This document shows positions 34,580 through 42,907 of a stretch of DNA of 47,194 nucleotides, in pieces. Origin of the DNA: an uncultured Bacteroidota bacterium (GTDB taxonomy: Bacteria > Bacteroidota > Bacteroidia > Flavobacteriales_D > Sanyastnellaceae); NCBI GenBank assembly GCA_903932685.1, contig CAIZGX010000008.1, positions 1-47,194 on the forward strand, given 5' to 3'. Numbering within the stretch: the stretch's first letter is position 1; the number at the start of each line of letters is the position of its first letter. Position numbers and translations under genes: made by a program. The notes under the pieces were generated by a model. It was not told the DNA's origin. It saw nothing but the letters and a program-made list of their open reading frames with translations, and searched no databases.

Positions 34580-35827
34580 TTCGACCATACTCGTTTCATT
34601 CGAAACGCACTGACTTGCGGGTTTTCGCACTTTGATATAATTCGGTGTGAAACCCGCAATCATGTTTTCATCATCTATGCTTTCCCACAACACTGGCATT
34701 GTTTGACCTTTAAACGAAGCATCAAATGCCACGCGTTTCTTCGCACTCAACAATCGTAGAATCTTATTCCGTTCGTTGCGAACTTCCATAGGAACAATAT
34801 CTTCAATTCGCAACGCAGTTGTATTCGCTCGCTCGCTATAAGTGAACACATGCAAATAGGAAACATCTAAATCTTTCAAGAACTCAACGGTCTCGTTGAA
34901 GTACTCATTGGTTTCACCAGGAAAACCAACAATCACATCCACGCCAATGCACGCTTGTGGCATAGCAGATTTAATCGACGCTATTCTTTCACGGTACAAA
35001 TCGGTTCTATATCTGCGACGCATGCCCTTCAATATTTCATCGCTTCCACTTTGTAAGGGAATGTGAAAATGTGGCATGAAATGTTTTGAGGTGGAAACAA
35101 ATGAAATGATTTCATTCGTCAACAAATTCGGTTCAATGCTACTGATTCTGTAGCGCTCTATTCCTTCCAACTCATCGAGCTTCTGAACTAAATCCAACAG
35201 CGTCTCATTGTGAGCCGTTCCAAAATCTCCAATGTTCACTCCGGTTAAAACAATCTCCTTCGCACCGCTTGCAATGGCCTTCTTCGCTTCTTCAATCGTT
35301 GCTTCAACATTCGCACTGCGCGATCTTCCTCGCGCTAAAGGAATGGTGCAGAACGCGCAGAAATAATTACATCCGTCTTGAACTTTCAAGAAGGTTCGCG
35401 TTCGATCTCCCGATGAAAAGGATGGAATGAATTCCTTCACATCCTTAATCTCTCCAGCAAATATTTTCCCTTCCGATTCGTCGTAAGCTTTAATGCGATC
35501 TATCAAATTGAATTTTTCATTCGCACCCAACACCACATTCACACCTTCAATTTTTGAAATCTCTTCCGGCTTCAATTGCGCGTAGCAACCGATCACAGCA
35601 ATAAAGACATTCGGATTGGAACGCTTCGCTCTTCGAACGGTATACCGACATTTCTGATCTGCTTCATCGGTAACGCTGCACGTGTTAATGACCAAGACAT
35701 CTGGACCTTCCTCCAACTCTACCCTGCCGTAACCTTGCTCTTGAAAATCGCGCGCCAAGGTGCTCGATTCCGAGAAATTCAATTTACATCCGAGTGTGTG
35801 AAATGAAAATGTCTTAAAGTCTCTCAT
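34574..35827 (-). CDS. mtaB: tRNA t6A37 methylthiotransferase MtaB
   Basis: MtaB converts t6A to ms2t6A at position 37 of ANN-decoding tRNAs. The 417-residue radical SAM enzyme has the N-terminal cluster cysteines Cys14 (TLGCKLN), Cys50 (INTCSVT) and Cys81 (GCYAQ). The radical SAM CxxxCxxC is at 153, 157 and 160 (CNYFCAFC), with VLTGVNIG and SSIEPN following. A C-terminal TRAM-like region begins around residue 355. TLGCKLN with Lys-Leu distinguishes MtaB from MiaB. It overlaps gldH by four bases as the last gene of a four-gene operon. Confidence 0.93.
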   Translation of the reverse strand: MRDFKTFSFHTLGCKLNFSESSTLARDFQEQGYGRVELEEGPDVLVINTCSVTDEADQKCRYTVRRAKRSNPNVFIAVIGCYAQLKPEEISKIEGVNVVLGANEKFNLIDRIKAYDESEGKIFAGEIKDVKEFIPSFSSGDRTRTFLKVQDGCNYFCAFCTIPLARGRSRSANVEATIEEAKKAIASGAKEIVLTGVNIGDFGTAHNETLLDLVQKLDELEGIERYRISSIEPNLLTNEIISFVSTSKHFMPHFHIPLQSGSDEILKGMRRRYRTDLYRERIASIKSAMPQACIGVDVIVGFPGETNEYFNETVEFLKDLDVSYLHVFTYSERANTTALRIEDIVPMEVRNERNKILRLLSAKKRVAFDASFKGQTMPVLWESIDDENMIAGFTPNYIKVRKPASQCVSNETSMVEL

Positions 35828-36300
35828 GATTTCTTTTTCTTCGGAACCGCGCGCAGACGAAACTCCATTATTCCCAACAACACATCCACAGGATGATTAA
35901 ACGAAATCTCATACGTGTAAACGCCGTGATCTTCGTATTGCTTATTCGAATCTAACTCTCGCTCAATGTCACCTAAATCTCCGCTAATGTCTCCAACAAA
36001 TCCATTCTTGTCTCGAATTTCTATCGTCACATCGCGCGGAACACTAACACCTTGTTCAGAGATTTCCTTGATGTGCAATTCCAATTTATCGAAAGGGAAA
36101 AGTGTGGTGTATCGAACATCGAGATACAACTCACAAGGTTCTGCGTTTTCCCGAATGTCTAGCTTCAAAGAAACGGGTTCGCTCTTTTTCCATTGAAGGC
36201 TTTCATCGAATTCGAAATTGGCTTCAGCAATGGGCGTTGGCTTACAACCTGCCATTCCAAATGCAACAAGTAAAACGAAGAAAAATGTCTTTTTGAACAT
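35824..36300 (-). CDS. gldH: GldH-like gliding motility lipoprotein
   Basis: The 158-residue lipoprotein has a lipobox ending MAGC with Cys19. The mature part has the GldH-family arrangement: a PVSLKLDIRE strand region, LYLDVRYTTLFPFDKLELHI, an acidic GFVGDISGDLGDIERE segment, and the C-terminal YTYEISFNHPVDVLLGIMEFRLR. GldH is needed for gliding motility and chitin use in Flavobacterium, and belongs to the type IX secretion/gliding set. The similarity is by pattern only, hence medium confidence. It lies nine bases after the TonB receptor and overlaps mtaB by four bases. Confidence 0.72.
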   Translation of the reverse strand: MFKKTFFFVLLVAFGMAGCKPTPIAEANFEFDESLQWKKSEPVSLKLDIRENAEPCELYLDVRYTTLFPFDKLELHIKEISEQGVSVPRDVTIEIRDKNGFVGDISGDLGDIERELDSNKQYEDHGVYTYEISFNHPVDVLLGIMEFRLRAVPKKKKS

Positions 36301-36309
36301 GCCGCAAAT

Positions 36310-38727
36310 TTACAAGAAGATTCGCAGTGTTATTCCTGAATAAAAATTTCTTCTCGCCATCGGATTGAAGAACTTCCCGCCAACACCGTTCAATTGATAG
36401 AAGGTGGTGTAATTGGTATTCAAGACATTGTTCACTCCGGCATTGATGTTTATTGAACCTAAAGAACGAACTCGAGTAACTAGATCATAATCTCCGGCAA
36501 CTTCGTCACGTCGAATAAATGTATGTGTATAGGTGAATTCAGAATTTAAAACGTTTCTCGCTGCAGACCATTCGGTCTGATTCGAATTCAGTGGCGCCTT
36601 GTCTGTCCATTGATTGGTTGCTCCTATTCCGAATCCTTTATCTATTTTGAAATTGACACCGCCGTTGCACTGCGCCATGGGCATACCCGGCATACGACCT
36701 GTTCCGCTTTCACCTTCCAATTGATAGTTCGTCCAAGAACCACAGGTCCAAGCATCTAAAGTGGACCTTTCAAAATTCCAAGTCCTTCGTGCCGTTACTT
36801 CCAAGCCTTGCTGAACCAACTTTCCTGCGTTGATGTAGGTTGCGTAATAGCCATTAAATAAGGCTGCCTTAGGAACAATCGCATCTATAATTTGCTGATC
36901 ATACAAACTCATTTCAACGAACCACAATTTACCTGCTCCCTTCAATCCGAATTCAACGTTACGTGCAAACTCATTTTTCAAGTTTTCATTCAAATATTGT
37001 TTTGAATAATCGTATTGCTCAAAGACCGTGGGCGCGCTGCTGCCGGTGCTGTAGTTCCCGAAGACATTCCAGTTTCCTGATTTCTCACTTTTCTTTAGGG
37101 AATAACTTACGCCAACATTCGGATAAAGCCTTGCTTGCGGATTCGCGTTGGTGTAGGCCTCTATCACCACCAATTGCTGGGCAGCATCTTTGGAAGTTCC
37201 CATAATACGCGCTTGCGTGTTATTTAATCCTACAGAAGCGCTTGCGAATAAACGTTTCGTTATTTCAGATTCAACTTGATAGAAAAAATTCGATGTGATG
37301 TAATCCACATTGAAGTTGTATTTCGAAACACCGTTCGATTCCCCATTCAACAATCCGAATTCATTCAACTGGAAATTTTCGAACTGAATTTCTTCCCCAA
37401 TTGAAGATTTCAACTTGATTGGAAAATTTCCGTTTTTATTTAATTCGAATGCTTTCGACAACACCGCGCGCTGTCCTTTTCCAACGGCAGATTCATCTTT
37501 ATATCCGCTTGAAGGTGCGGAGGTTCCGTAAGGATTTATTTTTTCGGTTTGAAAGAGATTCGCTGAAAGCTCAAGAAGAAAATTTTTCTTCGAAAGAAAC
37601 TCGCCAGAATATCCAACCATGTCTCTTGAACGATCTACGTGCGCGTTATTGGCCATACTGAAGGCATTGGCCTGACGGGGATTTGCAGCAATCTGCGATG
37701 CCGAAATAGCACCGGGCAATTCCCAATACCCTTTGTAACGCATAGCCATAACGTAGTGTTTCCAGCGTTTTGTATTGGCAGAAAACTCAAGTAATGTCTG
37801 CTCCTTGTTATTCGCCTCCTGATCTCGGTAACCGGTTGTTTCCTGATTAATCTGGCTCACCATTAAACTGAATCCATTCTTACTCACACCCGCTTGAAAA
37901 ACAGATTTACTGTAGCCGAATTCGCCTTGCTCGTATTGCGCCTTTGCATTTACCGACTGGTTCAATGAAAAAGGCGTAAACAAAACAACTCCGCCTGTAC
38001 CATTTCCCCAAACCCCACTGCCTGGGCCTTTCAGAATATTCGCGTTGGCAACATTCGAAGGATCTACAATCTCCAAAGGTGACTGTCCGTCTGCGCTCGT
38101 CAATGCAATTCCTTTCCAATACATCTTCACATTTCGAATGGTTGTCGGCGCACGATAAAAACTTCCGCGAATATTCAAGCGTGTGCTTCCTCCATAACCA
38201 CGTGAATCGTAAGACACTCCGCTCACAGAATTGAATGCGTTTTGAAGGGAAGAACCATCACCGTAATGCTGCCCAATTTTCGCAATACCCACACTTGCAG
38301 GAGTACTCAAATTGCTTCGCTTGTTGCTGTAACCAATAACAGTCAGCGCTTCCATCTGTTTTGAAATGGGATACATGTCTAAACGAAAAACTTTGTTCTT
38401 AGTCGCCATTTCCTCTTCACCGAAATAAAATCCTCGATCAAAAAATCCATCTGCTGTAAAATCAACGGATTCGCGTTTTCTACAATAGACTGAAACCCTT
38501 CCCAATTCATTGCACTGAAAACTTAAAGTTCTTCTCTTACCATAGGCCTGAATGGGATATCCGGTGTAGCTGTCATAAACCTCAATGGTTACCAAGATAG
38601 AATCTTCCAATCCTTTAATGATGGGATTGTTGTCTTGAATAATTTGAGCAAATAGAACATTACTCCCTAAAAAAAAACAGCAAAGTGAAATCCACTTTGC
38701 TGTCTTCAACATAAAAATATTATTCAT
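36310..38727 (-). CDS. TonB-dependent outer-membrane receptor
   Basis: The 805-residue receptor has a signal peptide (WISLCCFFLGSNVLFAQ) and a carboxypeptidase-like regulatory or plug-adjacent domain (about 40-130). The plug follows, with ALTVIGYSNKRSN (putative TonB box region), STRLNIRGSFYR, ALTSADGQSPLEIVDPSNVANANILKGPGSGVWGNGTGGVVLFTP. A 22-strand barrel follows and ends in YSGITLRIFL with a C-terminal hydrophobic pattern. The GKRRTLSF-type N-domain lacks SusD partners nearby, so it is likely a FecA/FhuA/BtuB-type single receptor for siderophore, cobalamin or metal. The three-base gap to the upstream sugar dehydrogenase suggests a shared operon, and possibly import of PQQ or another cofactor. 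Confidence 0.92.
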   Translation of the reverse strand: MNNIFMLKTAKWISLCCFFLGSNVLFAQIIQDNNPIIKGLEDSILVTIEVYDSYTGYPIQAYGKRRTLSFQCNELGRVSVYCRKRESVDFTADGFFDRGFYFGEEEMATKNKVFRLDMYPISKQMEALTVIGYSNKRSNLSTPASVGIAKIGQHYGDGSSLQNAFNSVSGVSYDSRGYGGSTRLNIRGSFYRAPTTIRNVKMYWKGIALTSADGQSPLEIVDPSNVANANILKGPGSGVWGNGTGGVVLFTPFSLNQSVNAKAQYEQGEFGYSKSVFQAGVSKNGFSLMVSQINQETTGYRDQEANNKEQTLLEFSANTKRWKHYVMAMRYKGYWELPGAISASQIAANPRQANAFSMANNAHVDRSRDMVGYSGEFLSKKNFLLELSANLFQTEKINPYGTSAPSSGYKDESAVGKGQRAVLSKAFELNKNGNFPIKLKSSIGEEIQFENFQLNEFGLLNGESNGVSKYNFNVDYITSNFFYQVESEITKRLFASASVGLNNTQARIMGTSKDAAQQLVVIEAYTNANPQARLYPNVGVSYSLKKSEKSGNWNVFGNYSTGSSAPTVFEQYDYSKQYLNENLKNEFARNVEFGLKGAGKLWFVEMSLYDQQIIDAIVPKAALFNGYYATYINAGKLVQQGLEVTARRTWNFERSTLDAWTCGSWTNYQLEGESGTGRMPGMPMAQCNGGVNFKIDKGFGIGATNQWTDKAPLNSNQTEWSAARNVLNSEFTYTHTFIRRDEVAGDYDLVTRVRSLGSININAGVNNVLNTNYTTFYQLNGVGGKFFNPMARRNFYSGITLRIFL

Positions 38728-38730
38728 TTA

Positions 38731-40149
38731 TTATTGAACGATAAACGTTTTAGATGTTGTTCCTACAGAAGATTCAGAAACCACGAAATAATTTCCTTTC
38801 GACCATTCAGAAACATTCAATTCATTTTTCAACGTTGAAATTTTTCCTTCCGCCATTAACGCTCCTGAGAAAGAATACACAGAATAATTTCCGCCCAATT
38901 GATTCGAAGAGAATTCAACGGTTACTCTTTCTGAAGCTGGATTTGGATAAACATTTAAGTTTTGAGAAACACCTTCGTTTTGAACTCCCGCCCAAACCAA
39001 GTTTTGAAATTTCTTAATGGTGTTCGGACCAGCGCCTGGGTACGATGATCCATTCAATGCGATATATACAGAACCATCGTGTGGATTCACACAAATGTCG
39101 CGAAGACGTTTGTTGAAGCTTTGAAAGAATGCATCTGAGTTGGTGTTCGAACCACTCACATCTGCTGTTGTCAGCGACAAACCATCTGCGCTCAAATGCA
39201 AAACCGACATGCGCTCATAATTATTAGGTATTCCGCCCAATACAGCCATAAGAATACAGTTGTTCCATTCTGGGATTGCTGGGTGGTTGTAGAACTCAAT
39301 TCCGTTAACGGCACGACAAGGAGTCCATTCAATCAACGGCTCTTTCACGTTGTTCGCAGTACAATAAGCAATTTCAGCAGTTGTGTTGCAAGCTCCTTGA
39401 ACCGATGGCCAACCGTAGTTTCTTCCTGGCTCAATGATGTTAAACTCATCGCTACTGTTCTGTCCGTGCTCCGAAGAATAAATAATACCAGTTGGACCTA
39501 CCGCCAGACCTTGTGAGTTGCGGTGTCCATATGAATACACGTACGATGCTGGATCGGGATTGTCGCTTGGAATGCTTCCGTCTAGGTTAATACGCAACAT
39601 CTTTCCGTTTAAAGAAGATAAATTCTGTGAGCTTACTCCGCCGTCTCCTGTATCTCCTGTAGACATTAATATTTTCTGATCAGCAGTAATTACTAAACGA
39701 GAACCGTTGTGAATTGAATTTCCTCCGATAGCGTTGATTAATTGAACTTCGTTCACCAATGAGGTTCCGTCCCAATCGAACATTGACAAACGCTCTTTTA
39801 CATTGTTACCTTGGGTATAATTATAAACCACATAAACTTTCGGAGTATTTAAAAAATCTGGATGAAGAGTCATGCCCAACATTCCTGGCTCGCTTCCTCC
39901 GCTATATGGAATTAGAGAAGTTTTATCCAAAACGGAGGTATAGGTTCCTGTTGAAGGATCAATGCGCAATACCTTACCTACACGCGTCGTGCACCAAATA
40001 AAATCATCGGCACCCCAAACCATTTCCCATGGAAGACTTAATCCCGTAACTAAATCACTTTCCGTCAGAGTTGTATTTCCAACTTGCCAAGTTTGTGCAT
40101 TCATTTGAACGGCACAAATAAGAGAGAATAACAATGCTATTTTTTTCAT
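38731..40149 (-). CDS. T9SS-sorted PQQ-type soluble sugar dehydrogenase
   Basis: The 472-residue product from ATG 40149 has a signal peptide (MKKIALLFSLICAVQMNAQ) and a six-bladed propeller of the glucose/sorbosone dehydrogenase (GSDH) family. Typical features are LSLPWEMVWGADDFIWCTTRVGKVLRID, GMTLHPDF, HNGSRLVI, RINLDGSIP, YSYGHRNSQGLAV and SEHGQNSSDEFNIIEPGRNYGWPSV. After about residue 390 comes a type IX secretion sorting domain (VYPNPASERVTVEFSSNQLGG ... KGNYFVVSES). It probably oxidises aldoses outside the cell using PQQ. A frame reaches back to 40248, but the ATG with the signal peptide is the likely start. Confidence 0.9.
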   Translation of the reverse strand: MKKIALLFSLICAVQMNAQTWQVGNTTLTESDLVTGLSLPWEMVWGADDFIWCTTRVGKVLRIDPSTGTYTSVLDKTSLIPYSGGSEPGMLGMTLHPDFLNTPKVYVVYNYTQGNNVKERLSMFDWDGTSLVNEVQLINAIGGNSIHNGSRLVITADQKILMSTGDTGDGGVSSQNLSSLNGKMLRINLDGSIPSDNPDPASYVYSYGHRNSQGLAVGPTGIIYSSEHGQNSSDEFNIIEPGRNYGWPSVQGACNTTAEIAYCTANNVKEPLIEWTPCRAVNGIEFYNHPAIPEWNNCILMAVLGGIPNNYERMSVLHLSADGLSLTTADVSGSNTNSDAFFQSFNKRLRDICVNPHDGSVYIALNGSSYPGAGPNTIKKFQNLVWAGVQNEGVSQNLNVYPNPASERVTVEFSSNQLGGNYSVYSFSGALMAEGKISTLKNELNVSEWSKGNYFVVSESSVGTTSKTFIVQ

Positions 40150-40154
40150 AGCCA

Positions 40155-40162
40155 CGAATATA
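40155..40162 (-). promoter_or_regulatory. -7-like box before sugar dehydrogenase gene
   Basis: On the minus strand TATATTCG matches TAnnTTTG with one mismatch, five bases (TGGCT) before ATG 40149. TTG lies 16 bases further up. The box lies within the small palindrome CGAAT-ATA-ATTCG. Confidence 0.35.
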
Positions 40163-40189
40163 ATTCGCGAGCGGTAAACAATACACTTA

Positions 40190-40318
40190 TTATTGAAAAA
40201 AAAAGCCGTCATGCGCGGTGTAGACTGCAACGATCGAAACTTGTGCATTTGAAGCGCACGTCAAGAGCGTAAGCACCAAAACTTGCAAAACTTGAGACAA
40301 ATTCCACCGCCCATTCAT
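40190..40318 (-). CDS. Short signal-peptide ORF or decayed gene start (42 aa)
   Basis: The 195-base gap between the E1 fusion gene and the sugar dehydrogenase holds a 42-codon frame starting ATG 40318 and ending in two TAA stops at 40192. The translation has a plausible N-region (MNGRWNLSQ), a hydrophobic core (VLQVLVLTLLTCASN) and a signal-peptidase-like end NAQ, then only about 16 residues ending in HDGFFFQ. It may be a small secreted peptide or the remains of a broken exported protein; a run of nine T's just before the stop is prone to slippage. No tRNA or other feature is seen in the gap. Confidence 0.4.
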   Translation of the reverse strand: MNGRWNLSQVLQVLVLTLLTCASNAQVSIVAVYTAHDGFFFQ

Positions 40319-40344
40319 TAGCGATAAAACTAGAGTAGGAAAAC

Positions 40345-42330
40345 TCAATACGACAGGACTTTGTCCAATGTTGTTCTCAATCGATTGTTAGCCATGAAAT
40401 TGACTTCCAAACCGGCGTTGAATGGAATAGGAGTATCCAAACTTGCACATCTCGTAACCGGAGCATCGAGGTATTCAAAGCATTCTTCAGTAATACGTGA
40501 AGCCAACTCCCCGCCTATTCCGCCTGTTAGTGAATCTTCATGCAACACAACAACGCGTCCTGTTTTCTTTACTGAAGTCATTACCGTTTCGTAATCCAGA
40601 GGAGCTAAGGTGCGCAAATCTATCAATTCAATGCCTGCATATTTCTCTTCCTTCAACACATCCATTCCCCAGTGAACACCTAGACCGTAGGTCACCAATG
40701 TTAATTTATCTCCGGCTGAAACAATGCGTGCCTTTCCAAATGGAAGCGTGAAATATCCTTCAGAAACTTCCTCTTCAATACTTCTATACAGCATTTTGTG
40801 CTCGAAGAATAAAACAGGATTCGGGTCTTCAAACGATTGACACAACAAACCTTTCGCGTCGGAAGGGAAAGCTGGATAAGCAATTCTCAGACCTGGTGTA
40901 TGGAAGAACCAAGCTTCGTTGCTTTGACTGTGGAAGGGTCCTGCCGCTGCACCGCCGCCTGTAGGCATGCGCACGACAACGTCTGCATTCTCAGCCCAAC
41001 GGTAATGAAGCTTCGCAAGGTTATTTACAATTTGATTGAAGCCGCAAGTCACGAAATCTGCGAATTGCATTTCCACCATGGCCTTGTGACCTTTCATACT
41101 CAAACCCAATCCTGCACCCACAATAGCTGACTCACACAAAGGGGTATTTCGAACACGACCTTTTCCAAATTCTTCTAAAAAACCTTCGGTAACTTTAAAT
41201 ACTCCACCATACTCCGCAATATCTTGTCCCATTAAAACCAATCGGTCGTGCTTGCGCATACTTTCACGTAAGCCATCTTGAATAGCATCTATGAATCTCA
41301 TTTTCTTCTTGGTTGAAGATGCGGGAATCTCGGCATTTGAAAACGGTGCGAACAAATCTTCAAATTCTTCTTCTGTATTTACTTCAATGTCTGGCTCTGC
41401 GTAGGCCGCTTTTAAATTCGTGTTGATTTTATTCTTCAACTTTAAATTCACTTCCTCTACATCGGCTTGAGTAATTAATTTCTCTTCCAATAAAAACTGT
41501 TCGTAAAGGGCAACGGGATCTTTCTTCGACCATTCGTCGATCATTCCTTCCGGATAATATTTCGTGCCACTCGCCTCTTCGTGTCCGCGAACGCGAAAAG
41601 TCATGCACTCTAGAATAATTGGTCTTGGATACTTACGAATACTCTCGGCAATTTCCTTAACAGTTGAATAGACTTCTAGAATGTTGTTTCCATCGATTTG
41701 AATAGCGTCTTCTTTCGGCATTCCGTAACCAATGGCTTTATCTATAAATTGTTTGCAACGAAATTGCTCGCGACTTGGAGTAGACAATCCCCATGCATTG
41801 TTTTCAATACAGAATATTACAGGAAGATCCCACACCGTTGCGACATTTAATGCTTCATGAAAATCGCCTTCGCTTGCACCTCCGTCTCCACTGAACACTA
41901 TTGTTGCTTTTTCAGAGCCTTCCAATTTATTGGCTAAGGCAATTCCATCTGCAATACCCAATTGAGGACCTAAGTGAGAGATCATTCCTACCACATGATG
42001 CTTTTTTGTTCCGAAGTGAAACGAACGATCGCGACCTTTTGTGAACCCGTCTTTTTTTCCTTGAAACTGAAGGAACAATTGTTTCAAATCTAAATTTCGA
42101 GAAGTGAAGATTCCCAAATTGCGATGCATGGGCAAAATAAACTCGTCTTCTTCCATTGCCATTCCTACCCCCACGGAAATTGCTTCCTGGCCGTATGAAG
42201 AAAACCATTTCGATATCATTCCTAATCGCAATTGACTTAACATCTTATCCTCGATCAAACGCGGCAATTTAATTGCTTCGTACAATGCCAATAATTCTTC
42301 CTTCGAAATGTTCTTTTTATCAAATTTCAT
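40345..42330 (-). CDS. Fused E1 alpha/beta 2-oxoacid dehydrogenase
   Basis: The 661-residue product combines the E1 alpha subunit (about residues 1-325) and the E1 beta subunit (about 340-661) of a thiamine diphosphate-dependent 2-oxoacid (probably branched-chain or pyruvate) dehydrogenase. The alpha part has HRNLGIF, KDGFTKGRDRSFHFG and the TPP motif FSGDGGASEGDFHEALN...IENNAWG. The beta part has KKMRFIDAIQDGLRESM, GQDIAEYGGVFKVTEG, ESAIVGAGLGLSMKG and a C-terminal transketolase domain with VLHEDSLTGGIGGELA. Such fusions are typical of Bacteroidota. A TTG start nine bases upstream is possible, but ATG 42330 is preferred. E2 and E3 are not in the window. Confidence 0.93.
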   Translation of the reverse strand: MKFDKKNISKEELLALYEAIKLPRLIEDKMLSQLRLGMISKWFSSYGQEAISVGVGMAMEEDEFILPMHRNLGIFTSRNLDLKQLFLQFQGKKDGFTKGRDRSFHFGTKKHHVVGMISHLGPQLGIADGIALANKLEGSEKATIVFSGDGGASEGDFHEALNVATVWDLPVIFCIENNAWGLSTPSREQFRCKQFIDKAIGYGMPKEDAIQIDGNNILEVYSTVKEIAESIRKYPRPIILECMTFRVRGHEEASGTKYYPEGMIDEWSKKDPVALYEQFLLEEKLITQADVEEVNLKLKNKINTNLKAAYAEPDIEVNTEEEFEDLFAPFSNAEIPASSTKKKMRFIDAIQDGLRESMRKHDRLVLMGQDIAEYGGVFKVTEGFLEEFGKGRVRNTPLCESAIVGAGLGLSMKGHKAMVEMQFADFVTCGFNQIVNNLAKLHYRWAENADVVVRMPTGGGAAAGPFHSQSNEAWFFHTPGLRIAYPAFPSDAKGLLCQSFEDPNPVLFFEHKMLYRSIEEEVSEGYFTLPFGKARIVSAGDKLTLVTYGLGVHWGMDVLKEEKYAGIELIDLRTLAPLDYETVMTSVKKTGRVVVLHEDSLTGGIGGELASRITEECFEYLDAPVTRCASLDTPIPFNAGLEVNFMANNRLRTTLDKVLSY

Positions 42331-42468
42331 GTTGCTCAAATTGAGCCGCTAAAGTAATCCGAATGAGGCACCCTTAAAATTTTCTTCACATTTTTTAACA
42401 TTACCTTAGGATTTAAAATTAAATTAGCGCGATATTTTCGCACAGCTTAATAAATACAAATTTATTTT

Positions 42469-42864
42469 ATGAAACTATTAAACGAGATTAAACAAGAGAT
42501 TGCTCGCCGTGAAAAAGAACTACACCTATTGATAGACGCGGCTAACCTTATCGCTTCACTTCAGACCGGAAGAGGGCGTAAAGTTAAAATTACTGCTAGA
42601 ATCGCTTCTATTTTAGACAAAACTGGAAGCCCTAAATCCTCTTCAGTAAAAGACGGACGTGGTCGTCCAAAAGGTTCTAAGAACAAACCGGGTGCTAAGA
42701 AAACAGGCCCGAAGAAAGAGACCAATGTCATTGCAACATCTGCTCCCGCAGCACCTGCAGCACCAAAAGTATTAAAGAAGCGCGGAAGAAAACCGAGTTC
42801 TGCAAAATCTAAACTAGCCCAGACCTCAAAAGTTGTCAAGGTTGTCAAAGCTGCAAAAGCTTAA
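42469..42864 (+). CDS. AT-hook DNA-binding protein, Lys/Ala-rich
   Basis: The 131-residue basic protein has an N-terminal helical segment (MKLLNEIKQEIARREKELHLL, likely a short coiled coil to residue 30). It then has a Lys-rich disordered tail containing AT-hook cores: GRGRPKGSK at 63-71 and KKRGRKPSSAK at 103-113, with a weaker GRGRK at 34-38. An Ala/Pro stretch and Lys-Val repeats end the protein. The pattern is like a small histone H1-like or HMGA-like minor-groove binder, and it may act as a nucleoid or regulatory protein. Two hooks and an N-terminal oligomerisation helix support multivalent binding to AT-rich DNA. The box TATTTTCG at 42433-42440 may be its promoter. Confidence 0.8.
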   Translation: MKLLNEIKQEIARREKELHLLIDAANLIASLQTGRGRKVKITARIASILDKTGSPKSSSVKDGRGRPKGSKNKPGAKKTGPKKETNVIATSAPAAPAAPKVLKKRGRKPSSAKSKLAQTSKVVKVVKAAKA

Positions 42865-42907
42865 TTATAGTTTTTAATCATCTTTTTTGGTTGAATAGAC
42901 CAACAGT

